Positions 42,101-46,166 of a stretch of 61,060 nucleotides of DNA are shown piece by piece (position 1 is the stretch's first letter; every line of letters starts with the position of its first letter). A program made the position numbers and the translations under genes. The notes under the pieces were generated by a model that worked only from the letters and a program-made list of their open reading frames with translations, ran no database searches and was not told the DNA's origin. This DNA is from Diphasiastrum complanatum (lineage: Eukaryota; Streptophyta; Lycopodiopsida; Lycopodiales; Lycopodiaceae): contig MU833104.1 of NCBI GenBank assembly GCA_029204225.1, forward strand, positions 1 through 61,060. Direction: 5' to 3'.

Positions 42101-42433
42101 AGTTAAATCACAAGTCCCAACTTCACCATCTCTAGTCATTGAAACTTCCTCAGCAATTTCGACCAGATTCTCTTCTCTTAAAACTTTGATGTCCCGCCTC
42201 CTTTTTCTCCCAAGAGCTACTGTTACAGCAGTTGCCAAAGTACCACCAGCAAGAAGAGCCCAGTTTGGGCCATCCTTGCATTGATGAGTACCGGAGTATG
42301 AAATCTCACGCTTCCTTACTGCTGCGTTATGCATGTTTGAAAGTTTATCTACATTTGTACGTGACTGTCGGGCTTCTGATGTGCATTGCTGTTGCTCACG
42401 AGCAAAAACTGTGGATAACATTTGACCCTCCAT
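5422..42433 (-). CDS. Giant-intron gene for a plant coiled-coil protein
   Basis: Exons read on the minus strand at 42433-42127, 42002-41883, 33972-33067, 32558-32383, 32119-31903, 28105-27899, 7235-7142, 6451-6388 and 6127-5422. From 33972 onward each junction has a GT donor and AG acceptor and the phases agree (0, 2, 0, 0, 1, 2). The link from 41883 (phase 1) to 33972 (phase 0) does not fit, so at least one exon is missing there. The central exon contains [20 protein letters not shown] and a distal heptad-rich stretch. As I recall, these match an uncharacterised plant-specific coiled-coil family that also carries a [10 protein letters not shown]-type segment near its N-terminus. Function unknown; a structural or cytoskeleton-associated role is only a guess. 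Introns of about 20.7 and 7.9 kb are packed with transposons. The start codon is tentative. Confidence 0.6.
6388..6451 (-). CDS. Exon: short Ser-rich linker
   Basis: The donor ATTCCAG|GTAGAAG is strong. The acceptor GGCTGGCAG|ACTTTG is weak, lacking a clear pyrimidine tract. The phase runs from 1 to 2. It reads [20 protein letters not shown] and joins in frame to the last exon. Without it, no phase-correct link to the last exon was found. Confidence 0.5.
7142..7235 (-). CDS. Exon: short helical segment after the 20.7-kb intron
   Basis: A 31-codon frame that begins [17 protein letters not shown] after an acceptor CATGCCTGAG|AAGGG. It ends in phase 1 at GATG|GTTAAT. It was chosen because phases agree with the exons on both sides and because the residues form a strong amphipathic helix. 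Both splice sites are weaker than elsewhere in the gene, so the borders are less certain. Confidence 0.55.
7480..9690 (-). pseudogene. hAT transposase C-terminal half, decayed, with Pro-rich tail
   Basis: Read on the minus strand from about 9690. Segments include [19 protein letters not shown] then [10 protein letters not shown], the conserved 'VLRMVDS...YE.MDR' block of the hAT/DUF659 type. Next come [19 protein letters not shown] and LPITWWS-like residues, then [18 protein letters not shown] and [14 protein letters not shown]. The last two are the hAT C-terminal dimerisation region, in which CERNWS is usual. Several frameshifts and stops break it (about 9540, 9290, 8990, 8630, 7960). Beyond the dimerisation region runs a very long Asp/Glu-rich then Pro/Ala-rich tail to about 7500. 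The N-terminal half, with the zinc finger and first catalytic residues, is missing. At 9689 the relic is cut by an LTR-like end. Confidence 0.75.
9689..9832 (-). mobile_element. Short LTR-like unit (144 bp), TRIM-like
   Basis: On the minus strand it begins TGTTGGAATATC and ends GGATTTCTAACA, giving the TG...CA ends of an LTR. Directly before it on that strand is a purine tract, GATGGGGGG. About 116 bases further upstream (9931-9946) is a TGGTATCAGAGCCAAG primer-binding site. PBS, tiny interior, purine tract and short LTR in this order is the layout of a terminal-repeat retrotransposon in miniature. The matching 5' LTR is not evident; the LTR at 9947-10385 shares only TGGATTTCTAACA. A tRNA-derived SINE is the main alternative. 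Confidence 0.5.
9718..9790 (-). tRNA. tRNA-like sequence inside the LTR-like unit
   Basis: On the minus strand, GGGCGGA at 9790-9784 pairs fully, allowing G-U, with TCTGTCC at the other end. The D arm GCTC-AGTGGTA-GAGC is perfect and acts as an A-box match. TTGGG-TTGGAAT-CCTAG forms a T arm, with a B-box close to GGTTCGANTCC. The anticodon arm is irregular (one mismatch and one extra base), so the anticodon is unclear: CGG or GGT, depending on register. It is probably a tRNA-derived sequence or pseudogene and not a working tRNA gene. Confidence 0.6.
9931..9946 (-). promoter_or_regulatory. LTR retrotransposon primer-binding site
   Basis: The minus strand reads TGGTATCAGAGCCAAG directly after the LTR end TTTCTAACA, complementary to the 3' end of initiator tRNA-Met. 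A degenerate second copy (CATGGTGTCAAAGCC) follows about 25 bases on, suggesting a small duplication. Confidence 0.8.
9947..10385 (-). mobile_element. Copia-type LTR (439 bp), minus strand
   Basis: It begins TGTTAGAAATAAATG and ends GGATTTCTAACA on the minus strand. It is preceded on that strand by a purine tract, TAAGGAGGG (10394-10386), and a Copia RNase H remnant, and followed by a primer-binding site. Having a purine tract on one side and a PBS on the other means it serves as the 3' LTR of one unit and the 5' LTR of another, as in tandem or LTR-sharing elements. Confidence 0.75.
10455..10697 (-). pseudogene. Copia RNase H C-terminal remnant
   Basis: The 80-residue frame reads [15 protein letters not shown] then [19 protein letters not shown], the highly conserved end of the Copia RNase H domain (DSQSAI, TKHIE...HF.RE). 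The usual 'D.FTKPL' end is altered ([14 protein letters not shown]). The 5' side is cut off by the LTR at 10725. Confidence 0.85.
10725..11183 (-). mobile_element. Second LTR (459 bp), minus strand
   Basis: The minus strand begins TGTTAGAAATCAGAG and ends GATCCTAACA. It is preceded by a purine tract, TAAGGGAGGG (11193-11184), so it is the 3' LTR of a minus-strand element. It abuts the Copia RNase H remnant at 10724 without a primer site. About 570 bases of probable internal sequence follow up to 11760, where the Gypsy LTR starts. No coding sequence is recognised in that stretch. Confidence 0.7.
11761..12286 (+). mobile_element. 5' LTR of Ty3/Gypsy element (526 bp)
   Basis: It starts TGTTACGTACCCATAAGGG and ends GAGATTCTAACA. 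The primer-binding site TGGTATCAGAGCCACC follows at 12289. A GTGCAC/TATATA stretch near 11975 (CTATGTATATAGAGG) is the likely promoter. No matching 3' LTR exists in the window, so the element is 3'-truncated. Confidence 0.85.
12289..13362 (+). other. Primer site and untranslated leader of the Gypsy element
   Basis: The PBS TGGTATCAGAGCC is followed by about 1 kb without coding sequence, AT-rich with repeated AAAGCTT/AAACTTTG words. The leader ends at the gag start MDPVMPS. Nothing else is recognised. Confidence 0.65.
13363..13985 (+). pseudogene. Gypsy gag, first (truncated) copy
   Basis: It begins at the ATG at 13363 ([20 protein letters not shown]). It shifts frame near 13510 and continues as [29 protein letters not shown] and [19 protein letters not shown], the Gypsy gag core (retrotransposon gag domain). 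It stops after [11 protein letters not shown], where the sequence jumps to an inverted 21-base segment. The zinc knuckle is absent. It duplicates the gag at 14309. Confidence 0.85.
13986..14173 (+). other. Spacer between the two gag copies
   Basis: 188 bases without match elsewhere in the window by eye, including TGACCCAAGTGACCCTTGGG. It joins the broken first gag to a second copy of the leader and gag start. Its origin is unknown. Confidence 0.5.
14309..15434 (+). pseudogene. Gypsy gag-protease, second copy
   Basis: The ATG is at 14309. A frameshift near 14470, at the same place as in the first copy, moves into a 332-residue frame. That frame has the gag core ([19 protein letters not shown]), a Lys-rich linker, a CCHC zinc knuckle ([14 protein letters not shown]) and the start of an aspartic protease ([15 protein letters not shown], where DSG is usual). 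A stop at 15432-15434 interrupts before [12 protein letters not shown]. Gag binds RNA and forms particles; the protease would mature the polyprotein. The shared frameshift means it predates the duplication or was present in the source. Confidence 0.85.
15435..16771 (+). pseudogene. Gypsy pol: protease end and reverse transcriptase
   Basis: A broken frame continues protease-like sequence to about 15900. The reverse transcriptase then reads [66 protein letters not shown] and [19 protein letters not shown] follows at 16438, and the frame resumes as [20 protein letters not shown], with the YLDD catalytic motif. It continues through LKYLGHVIS to the connection domain. An indel at about 16765 shifts the frame. 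The key RT residues are kept but the element cannot make an intact enzyme. Confidence 0.9.
16756..17364 (+). pseudogene. Gypsy RNase H domain
   Basis: The 202-residue frame carries [20 protein letters not shown], then [32 protein letters not shown] and CVADALSRI. These are the four conserved blocks of Ty3/Gypsy RNase H, with D, E and D present. Part of the same pol as 15435-16771, offset by a frameshift. Confidence 0.9.
17365..17572 (+). pseudogene. Gypsy integrase N-terminal stub
   Basis: Sequence such as [20 protein letters not shown] then [14 protein letters not shown] matches the start of a Gypsy integrase zinc-binding region (its first His). It is cut at about 17573 by an inverted Copia gag fragment. 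No catalytic core or 3' LTR follows. Confidence 0.7.
17573..17833 (-). pseudogene. Copia gag N-terminal fragment, minus strand
   Basis: On the minus strand from the ATG at 17833: [20 protein letters not shown] then [18 protein letters not shown], with TGA where Trp is expected. A Ser run ([12 protein letters not shown]) and [13 protein letters not shown] follow, typical of Copia gag. It is cut at 17573 against the Gypsy integrase stub. About 150 bases of leader-like sequence precede it up to 17990. Confidence 0.75.
17987..18512 (+). pseudogene. Second Gypsy relic, left part (RNase H)
   Basis: Frames at 17987 and 18130 read [51 protein letters not shown] and [18 protein letters not shown]. 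This is an RNase H/connection region of a Ty3/Gypsy element with frameshifts. It is interrupted exactly at the Copia insertion (18513) and resumes at 23685. Confidence 0.8.
18508..18512 (+). repeat. Target site duplication, left copy (GCATT)
   Basis: GCATT directly precedes the TG of the 5' LTR and recurs directly after the CA of the 3' LTR at 23685-23689. A 5-bp duplication is normal for Copia integration. Confidence 0.9.
18513..18909 (+). mobile_element. 5' LTR of the complete Copia
   Basis: TGTTGAAGAGTAATGCC...GCAAATCATCA. The primer site TGGTATCAGAGCAGG follows directly at 18910. It carries a CT-rich box (CTCTCTCTCTCT) near 18742-18755. Confidence 0.95.
19345..20100 (+). pseudogene. Copia gag, internally deleted
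   Basis: Starts [20 protein letters not shown] then [19 protein letters not shown], the Copia gag opening. Around 19620-19640 sequence corresponding to 'TLKSM' runs straight into [20 protein letters not shown] in another frame. About 50-60 codons of the UBN2 core appear lost, with a frame change. The rest has a Lys/Asn-rich stretch and a zinc knuckle ([14 protein letters not shown]) in yet another frame near 19980-20020. Gag binds the element's RNA in virus-like particles. Confidence 0.85.
20105..20767 (+). pseudogene. Copia protease and integrase zinc region
   Basis: Contains the aspartic protease motif [12 protein letters not shown], the downstream [18 protein letters not shown] block, then the GAG-pre-integrase/HHCC region [16 protein letters not shown] ... 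[13 protein letters not shown]. The frame is lost near 20695, just before the integrase core. The reading continues at 20671 in the next frame. Confidence 0.88.
20671..21519 (+). pseudogene. Copia integrase core
   Basis: [20 protein letters not shown] then [16 protein letters not shown] (first catalytic D region), [14 protein letters not shown] (second D) and [19 protein letters not shown] (E). Then [18 protein letters not shown] and [16 protein letters not shown]. It would insert the cDNA into chromosomal DNA. The frame ends at 21519, with RT in another frame directly after. Confidence 0.9.
21516..23275 (+). pseudogene. Copia reverse transcriptase-RNase H
   Basis: A 516-residue frame from 21516 reads [56 protein letters not shown] and [13 protein letters not shown], with the intact YVDD active site. 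RNase H follows: [20 protein letters not shown] and [23 protein letters not shown] at 23064-23066 interrupts before [20 protein letters not shown] and [18 protein letters not shown], which finish near 23275. A single stop is the only obvious defect in this part. Confidence 0.92.
23275..23285 (+). promoter_or_regulatory. Polypurine tract of the complete Copia
   Basis: TTAAGGGGGGG lies immediately before the 3' LTR; it would prime plus-strand DNA synthesis. Confidence 0.9.
23286..23684 (+). mobile_element. 3' LTR of the complete Copia
   Basis: A 399-base copy of the 5' LTR. Visible differences include GGTTGACACC against GGTTTCACC and GACACTT against GAGACTT. Followed by the target duplication GCATT. 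Confidence 0.95.
23685..24470 (+). pseudogene. Second Gypsy relic, right part (integrase)
   Basis: Continues the element split at 18512. Reading through stops and frameshifts it shows [19 protein letters not shown] and a 'GHIR...YFYWP.MK' zinc-region pattern. [18 protein letters not shown] and [11 protein letters not shown]-like residues follow, matching the Ty3/Gypsy integrase start and first catalytic Asp. No LTR is recognised at its right end. Confidence 0.7.
24494..25242. mobile_element. Foldback (long terminal inverted repeat) element
   Basis: About 300-base arms (24494-24792 and 24942-25242) are inverted copies: for example, TCAAGGATAAAACTAAACTC pairs with its reverse complement near 24970-25005. 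The outer ends consist of repeated GTTTCTGAAACG-like palindromic words. The 150-base centre is GC-rich (CCCCCCGGTGGGGGGTTTGG and GGGGCCCTGACGG), unlike the AT-rich arms. No transposase is encoded, so it is a non-autonomous foldback or MITE-like element. Confidence 0.8.
25650..25873 (-). pseudogene. Gag start of a minus-strand LTR element
   Basis: Start at the ATG at 25873: [20 protein letters not shown] then [20 protein letters not shown], an amphipathic helix typical of retroelement gag starts. A frameshift near 25740 precedes an [10 protein letters not shown]-like Pro stretch. It is assigned by position downstream of the LTR and PBS at 26592-27073, not by strong sequence identity. Sequence left of 25650 is not recognised. 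Confidence 0.4.
25960..26590 (-). repeat. Degenerate short repeats in the element leader
   Basis: Words of the type CTGCCACCAAA, GGAAAATCTGC and TGGAAATCC recur every 20-40 bases in many variants on the plus strand. The tract occupies the untranslated leader between the primer site at 26605 and the gag-like start at 25873 of a minus-strand LTR element. Confidence 0.6.
26592..26606 (-). promoter_or_regulatory. Primer-binding site, minus-strand element
   Basis: TTGGTATCAGAGCAG on the minus strand, four bases (TAAC) after the LTR end. Complementary to initiator tRNA-Met. Confidence 0.85.
26610..27073 (-). mobile_element. 5' LTR of a minus-strand LTR element (464 bp)
   Basis: The minus strand begins TGTTGGCAAAAATAAAACG and ends GACATTGTGTCCA, TG...CA ends, followed by a PBS. 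No purine tract lies outside it, so it is the 5' LTR. The remaining pol and 3' LTR are not seen. Confidence 0.65.
27186..27430. repeat. Small foldback element of GAACCGTGG words
   Basis: The ends carry TACCACGGTTCATGAACCGT at about 27239-27258 and ACGGTTCTCAGAACCGTGGT at about 27399-27418. They are palindromic in themselves and inverted relative to each other around an AT-rich centre (TTAATTAATTAATTAATTAAT). A MITE-like foldback with the same design as 24494-25242. Confidence 0.65.
27899..28105 (-). CDS. Exon: second coiled-coil segment (69 codons)
   Basis: The acceptor is CGAATAG|GTTGCAACTG and the donor CCTGAG|GTTAGT, phase 0 at both ends. It begins [20 protein letters not shown] and continues with [18 protein letters not shown], a continuous heptad pattern, then a Lys-rich tail (KDPKGN). 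The next exon found is 20.7 kb away at 7235. Confidence 0.7.
28106..31902. other. 3.8-kb intron, mostly unrecognised
   Basis: Intron between two coiled-coil exons. It contains short inverted pieces built on CCGGTTTGAAC words at 29900-29950 and 30955-31050, and TCCGGATCGGAACGC at about 30085. These suggest a decayed foldback element about 1.15 kb long. No coding sequence is recognised. Confidence 0.45.
31903..32119 (-). CDS. Exon: helical segment rich in Leu/Glu/Lys
   Basis: The acceptor CTCTAAGAG|CTCAG completes an Arg codon from the previous exon. The donor is AAATTG|GTAATC. The 72-codon frame includes [20 protein letters not shown], a clear amphipathic helix, followed by [12 protein letters not shown]. 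It ends in phase 0, matching the next exon at 28105 across an intron of about 3.8 kb. Confidence 0.7.
32383..32558 (-). CDS. Exon: short acidic/Ser-rich segment
   Basis: The acceptor reads ATTCAGAG|ATGGTTG and the donor CGAGGCCG|GTATGT. It starts in phase 0 directly after the coiled-coil exon and ends in phase 2, matching the exon at 32119. It encodes about 58 residues beginning [15 protein letters not shown] (helical) and then turning His/Ser/Asn-rich. The intron before it is 508 bases. Confidence 0.7.
32559..33066. other. Intron of 508 bases
   Basis: Between the coiled-coil exon and the exon at 32558. AT-rich, and nothing else is seen in it. Confidence 0.55.
33067..33972 (-). CDS. Exon: central coiled coil (302 codons)
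   Basis: The acceptor is AATTTTCCAG|GTTATGG and the donor is TCTCAG|GTGATG, phase 0 at both ends. About one third in, it reads [20 protein letters not shown], a basic-acidic heptad pattern. A second long helical stretch, [20 protein letters not shown] then [18 protein letters not shown], fills the C-terminal third. Both resemble the plant coiled-coil family proposed for the gene. The first third is Ser/Pro-rich and looks disordered. This is the best-supported exon of the locus. Confidence 0.8.
35206..36588 (+). CDS. Copia gag-protease, open frame of 460 codons
   Basis: Starts [20 protein letters not shown] then [20 protein letters not shown]. The UBN2 gag core includes [25 protein letters not shown] zinc knuckle [14 protein letters not shown], the protease motif [17 protein letters not shown] and the integrase zinc-region start [13 protein letters not shown] follow. 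A one-base indel near 36570 ends it at 36588; sequence continues as [16 protein letters not shown] in the next frame. This is the longest intact gag of the window, without internal stop, and could still make gag protein if transcribed. Confidence 0.9.
   Translation: MANMGESILSESSKLDGISNYAVWKFKMKNILMEKDVWEVVTSDERRPPNEADIKVFDKKMRKALTFINLSVKDHIITHICDVVTPRQAWDVLKEQFETSNPSRIMFLKSKLNSARMEQEEHIQTYMTRIKTMRDELLSIGERIRDVELVHNALCGIAEPYQRFVSGIASRERLPTFDELTRILMQEEQRREMVKARRQNTNDQALAIRQKQGKGKGKKKSKQQFAKSQEDEGSSSKTKKKGKCFHCGKKGHWKSECRKFLAEQGKGKPKQAGNLVDEGEIEDSSIFISTLSSNQDDQAWYIDSGATRHMTGNKNWFSSLKVLDNGTSVSQANGDVCKIKGIGTVSIQLPDGKSRMIREVLYVPGLKKNLLFVGVITDQKLRVEFAHDRCFVKDVNQKFKVIADGVREPNTIVYRLNATIKGQHGLVSSIPSQTELWHKRLGHLNLGSLNLMRKLEMTLL
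36597..37181 (+). pseudogene. Copia integrase core
   Basis: [14 protein letters not shown] (zinc cysteines), [48 protein letters not shown], then [20 protein letters not shown], the D, D and E regions. PQQNG is replaced by HALNG. The frame breaks near 37165 within EEAYS. Continues at 37178. Confidence 0.9.
37178..39320 (+). pseudogene. Copia reverse transcriptase-RNase H
   Basis: A 543-residue frame with [59 protein letters not shown] and [12 protein letters not shown] (YVDD kept). A frameshift near 38765 moves to the frame at 38722 with [20 protein letters not shown] and [12 protein letters not shown]. Another near 39115 precedes the end [16 protein letters not shown] and LADIFTKPL, with a TGA before LADIF. 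Not functional. Confidence 0.9.
39375..39387 (+). promoter_or_regulatory. Polypurine tract before the 3' LTR
   Basis: TTAAGGGAGAGAG directly precedes the LTR start TTAGAATTAAAG. Confidence 0.75.
39388..39651 (+). mobile_element. 3' LTR of the truncated Copia (264 bp)
   Basis: Runs from TTAGAATTAAAGTAG to AAGCAAATTCTAA. Its last 140 bases match 47453-47592, where they are followed by a primer site, which confirms the LTR end. Ends are TTAGAATT/AATTCTAA and not TG...CA. It contains a GC-rich patch (CGACGGGATACGCGTCCCGC). Confidence 0.8.
39652..40335. other. Intron sequence between two Copia relics
   Basis: AT-rich, nothing recognised. The exon expected between 41883 and 33972 was looked for here but not found. 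Confidence 0.4.
40336..41322 (+). pseudogene. Copia relic: integrase joined to RNase H end
   Basis: 40455-40916 gives the integrase end: [31 protein letters not shown] and [20 protein letters not shown]. From about 41060 the RNase H end appears: [48 protein letters not shown]. The whole RT region between is absent: about 100 bases stand where about 1.5 kb is expected. A further Copia family member, antisense in the intron. Confidence 0.88.
41323..41882. other. Intron sequence, nothing recognised
   Basis: Between the Copia relic and exon 2. No family resemblance seen on either strand. Confidence 0.45.
41883..42002 (-). CDS. Exon 2 candidate: Ser-rich linker
   Basis: The acceptor is strong: a pyrimidine-rich tract CTTTTTTC and then ATTATCAG. 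The donor TTTGG|GTGAGT is the plant consensus. The 39-codon frame reads [17 protein letters not shown] followed by a Ser/Lys/Gln-rich stretch ([15 protein letters not shown]). The helical first half and polar second half suit a linker. It ends in phase 1, so the next real exon must start with two bases completing a codon. The coiled-coil exon at 33972 does not. Confidence 0.55.
42127..42433 (-). CDS. Exon 1 candidate: N-terminal segment with hydrophobic stretch
   Basis: Start chosen at the ATG at 42433 (MEGQML...). The open frame extends 23 codons further upstream, so an earlier exon or start is possible. Residues 58-75 are hydrophobic ([18 protein letters not shown]) and followed at once by RKRRR, which could be a membrane segment with a basic flank. 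[10 protein letters not shown] is the conserved block of the plant family suggested for this gene. A donor at GATG|GTGAAG would end the exon in phase 1, which fits the acceptor at 42002. The frame stays open beyond it to 42026, so the donor is inferred. Confidence 0.6.
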
Positions 42434-43490
42434 ACTTGTAGATCGGAGTAATTCTGACTCAGAATAGAAAATTTTGAAGTGAGAACTATAAAACTCAAGC
42501 AAAAACGCACAATATCAATCAATAAATTGCATAGTACATAATTGCAGTATTGTTAGAACAGACTACTAAACATTGCACGGCGTTAAAAACTTGGATACAT
42601 AACAATAAAGGTGACTCACCGCCGTGCTAGCTCCTAGCAAGACCCTGCACCATAACAAAATCCACTGCCTAGGCAATGAGGTTCAAGGCTGAGGAGCAGA
42701 AGAACTGAAACTTGGCATCGGTTAAAACTCTTCTAGGTTGAGGCTGCAGCATTTTTTCCTCTACACCAACCTACTTATAACCTATATGCTGTCGCATCTT
42801 CTAAGTTCAGTTCATTTTTAGGAGTGCATCTTCTAAGTTCAGTTCATACTGGAGACGTTGCTTTCAATAAATTTACTATCGGTATGAGGGCTCTGTAGCA
42901 TTCAGTTAAAGGTAGCCAAGATTGAGTTACAGTCCATGGTAGGTAGCTATGCCATGAGCAAGAATCATCTCGTTTTATAACTATATCAAAAATGTGTAAC
43001 GGTTGTCACTAGTTGCTGAAGCACTTCAATTCGAAACTACTTAGAGAACTTAAGAAGAAAGAGCTAGGCATCAATTACAAATTCCATTTCTCTTCGAAGG
43101 TTTCTCAAGCCCTGAGCAGGACTATCAGAACCATCTAGCGTAAATGGTCGTTAGGAGTTTCTTGATCTTGTAGCGTAAATACAATCAGTTGATACTGTTA
43201 AAAATCTAGAGGACCTGCTCTAAGAAGAGACTCCCGCGTTCAGCTTAAATACTAACAAAAAATAAAAAGCCTATCTGTAAAGCAGTTGCAGATTCTCCTG
43301 TCTTGCAATGTTTGGAAACGTATTTAGATGCCGCATCGTGCCATTAGAACATTAACATGAACACTAACAAGAATGTATCTTCCTTGTGCGACAGAGCCAT
43401 GGAAATGGACAATGATAACATAAATTCCGAGTGCAGTCAAACAGGAGCAAAAACATTATCACGAAACAATACCTATGACGTCTTCGAGAG
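42434..43490. other. 5' flank of the coiled-coil gene
   Basis: Upstream of the tentative start on the minus strand. It contains a 21-base direct repeat GCATCTTCTAAGTTCAGTTCA (about 42797 and 42829). No clear TATA box or upstream exon is identified; the frame upstream of 42433 stays open for 23 codons. Confidence 0.4.
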
Positions 43491-43742
43491 ATTAACGTTT
43501 CTATTTCCCATCATCTTTATTAATGTTTCTATGTACTAGTATTTTCATTGACTTACGTTTCTATTTTCCATTGTCTTCAATAACGTTTCTTTTATTTACC
43601 AGGACCAGGATCTTTATTGACATGCGTTTCTATTTCCCCATTATCTTGATTAACGCTTCTCCTATTTACCAAGTATCTTACGTTTCTATTTCCCAGTACC
43701 TTCATTGTTTCTTCTATCTACCAGTATCTTCATTGACATTTC
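43490..43742. repeat. Degenerate tandem repeat, about 60-70 bp unit
   Basis: About four imperfect units built on ACGTTTCTATTTCCC followed by ATCTTTATTAACG or close variants. Confidence 0.75.
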
Positions 43743-44113
43743 ACAATAAAACACAAGATTGATTGTAATGTAATAGATGACCACGCAGAAACAAATAATA
43801 ACACAAACTTAAAACGTATCCCATGTCAACGGAGTCAGCAAGTAAATTTAGAGCGCACCATGAAATGATGGCCTGAAAGAGTAAAGGTCGTTCCACGAAT
43901 GATTCTGTTTGCATGGATTCCTCCTTCCTCCACCATGGTTGTTCTTGTATGAGAGCTAATTCCTCAAAAACACTATTGCAAAAACAAGACAATAAAACAG
44001 TAAGCTGGAGCGTGAAGCTGCTGCTGAAAACTCTTTGGTTACATGAGCGAATCCAGAATATGACAGCCATAACCTCGAATCAGCAGGCCATGTCGCCATC
44101 ATCGTGTCCGTGT

Positions 44114-44116
<3 letters not shown>

Positions 44117-44153
<37 letters not shown>
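44117..44153. repeat. (CT)n microsatellite, about 37 bp
   Basis: Pure CT run (GA on the minus strand), followed by CTCTCCTCTC. It lies about 1.7 kb upstream of the coiled-coil gene's tentative start. GA-rich tracts occur in plant 5' regions, but no link is shown. Confidence 0.95.
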
Positions 44154-44159
<6 letters not shown>

Positions 44160-45008
44160 CCTCTCGGGGCTTGCTCTCGTAACTCTTTCCCGCTGCTGGA
44201 TCGTAACCAAAAGGACACTGAACCCCCCAAGTGAGGATCACTGAGGATGGTCCAAAAAGAGAAAAAAATATTTGGGGGGCCCCTATATCTAAAAAGTTAT
44301 TGAGAGGCTTCACATGAGAGCCCCACGTGTGTAGTGAGATCTTTTCTACAATTCTAAAAACTTAAATTCATGCATATATAAGCAAACTTTCACAATGTTT
44401 TCTGTGCGCACGAGGGTGGGTGTGAGCTTGCATTGACGACTTTTTCACAATGTACGAAAATCTATGTAAATGTATGGATCGTGGTTCAAAATGATGAGGT
44501 TCAAGCCAATTGGTTTGGGTCGAAGCTTGCAGGGCAATGTCTCCAAGGCTCGATAGGCTTGTACAAATCCCCCATCTCAAGCCACCCTAAACTTAGGTTA
44601 CACACTATGGTCCCATGCAATTCCCAATGGAGAAATGTTAGAGGTGGCATATTGCCTATAGGCTAACGTGAGTTTCTTTGGAGCTAGAAATCGGAAATAT
44701 TCTAGCCCAAATTTGAATTTGAGATGTTGAGTTGTTGTCTTAGCACCAATCATGTGTTCCATAGCTATCAAAGGCGCTATGGTTGCATTATACACCCACT
44801 TTTGAAAACACATTTTATGGTTGTATTATACACCCACTTTTTCAAAACCTGCCAAAATATGCCATTGCAGTCGACTTGGATAAGGGTAGTTATTGCATCC
44901 AGAAAGGCACAAGCTCTAGTCCAAGCCTAAACTAAATAGGCATACCTTGGAGCCTCATGCTCCAACCTTGGCAAGGGCTCATATGTGGATGTATAGTAGA
45001 CAGTAGCT

Positions 45009-45180
45009 GTTACGTCCACATCTGGTCCACGAGATTCAGAACAACCCTTGACATGGATATTTAAAACTTTAGTGTATGAGTTTATTGGTTATGCCTCGTC
45101 ATTCCAAACTAGCCATAAATGTTATCAATAACCTTATGAGGGCCCATGCACTCCAATTAGGAAATGTGGAGCAATGCATG
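45009..45180 (+). mobile_element. LTR fragment related to the Gypsy LTR at 51719-52221
   Basis: Starts TGTTACGTCCACATCTGGTC and shares GACATGGAT, GGTTATGCCTCGTCATTC and ATGAGGGCCCA with the minus-strand LTR at 52221-51719. No internal region is attached: a truncated solo LTR. Confidence 0.6.
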
Positions 45181-45699
45181 GTGATTGACGGCTCTATGCA
45201 TGTAGAGGTGTCGTAAAATCGCGTGTGGGTGTGAACGACAGCGGAAGCTCGAGTATTGAGCGCGGCGTGCAGAAACGGAAATACAACAGTTAGCAGCAGA
45301 ATTATTCAAGTAGAAGAATTCATACAGAATGCGCAAATGAACGACGTAGTAGTAAGACAAAAATTGCACTCTGATAAATATCAACAATGAGTACAATAGC
45401 TTGAAGTAATACCTTCAGCTTGTTGAGCGTGATAACATTGGCTACAGATAAAAGACTCTGATTGAAAGAGAAATTCAATTAACTCAATTCGAAATTAACC
45501 CTTGCATAGCTTAATTCAGCTAATATCTAGATTTACAAGTGTCAAGGAACAAAATATCTTACAAGCCTTTAATGCTATTTATGCCAGTCTTTGCATATGT
45601 ACAAAGTTGGTAACCGCCAACCGCCTTTGGGATATTTGGTTCTCCAACTGTTTTAAGGTTGCTGATAAGTTGGCGATGTCAGTCAGCCAATGTAGCAAA

Positions 45700-46075
45700 A
45701 CACGAAAAAGCCGAAAAACCCGAAGGTGCCCTTAGACTAAAGGTATGCAACTCCTGAAGGTGCCCTTACACTAAGTATGTAAACCCCTAAGGCGCCTTTA
45801 GATTCAAGGCAACGAAGAAGACGAAAAAGCCAAAAAAAAGTGCCTTACATTGTAGGTAGTGAAGAAGGCGAAGGTGTCTTAAACTTAAAGGCAGTGAAGA
45901 AGACGAAGGTGCCTTAAATTTAAAGACAACGAAAAAGGCAAAAAAAAATGAAGGTGCCTTAAAAATGATTTCTAAGGCATTCTGGCCACTTGGCCAGTGT
46001 GTCGCATTTTGCGTTAAGGAGCAAAAAGGGCAAAGGTGCCTAAAAAATTGTTTTAAGGTAAAAGAAGAAAAATGT
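45700..46075. repeat. Degenerate tandem repeat of GAAGGTGCCTTA words
   Basis: About eight imperfect units of 40-50 bases, each with GAAGGTGCCCTTA, AAGGCAACGAAGAAGACGAA or close variants. They lie within or beside the presumed LTR of the minus-strand Copia that ends at 46166. Confidence 0.7.
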
Positions 46076-46166
46076 GAAAGTCCGAAAATATGAAGTCGGC
46101 CTTCGGATTTTCAAGATGCTCATTACTTGAATGATTTGTTTAAGACTGAGCATAAAAAATCTAACA

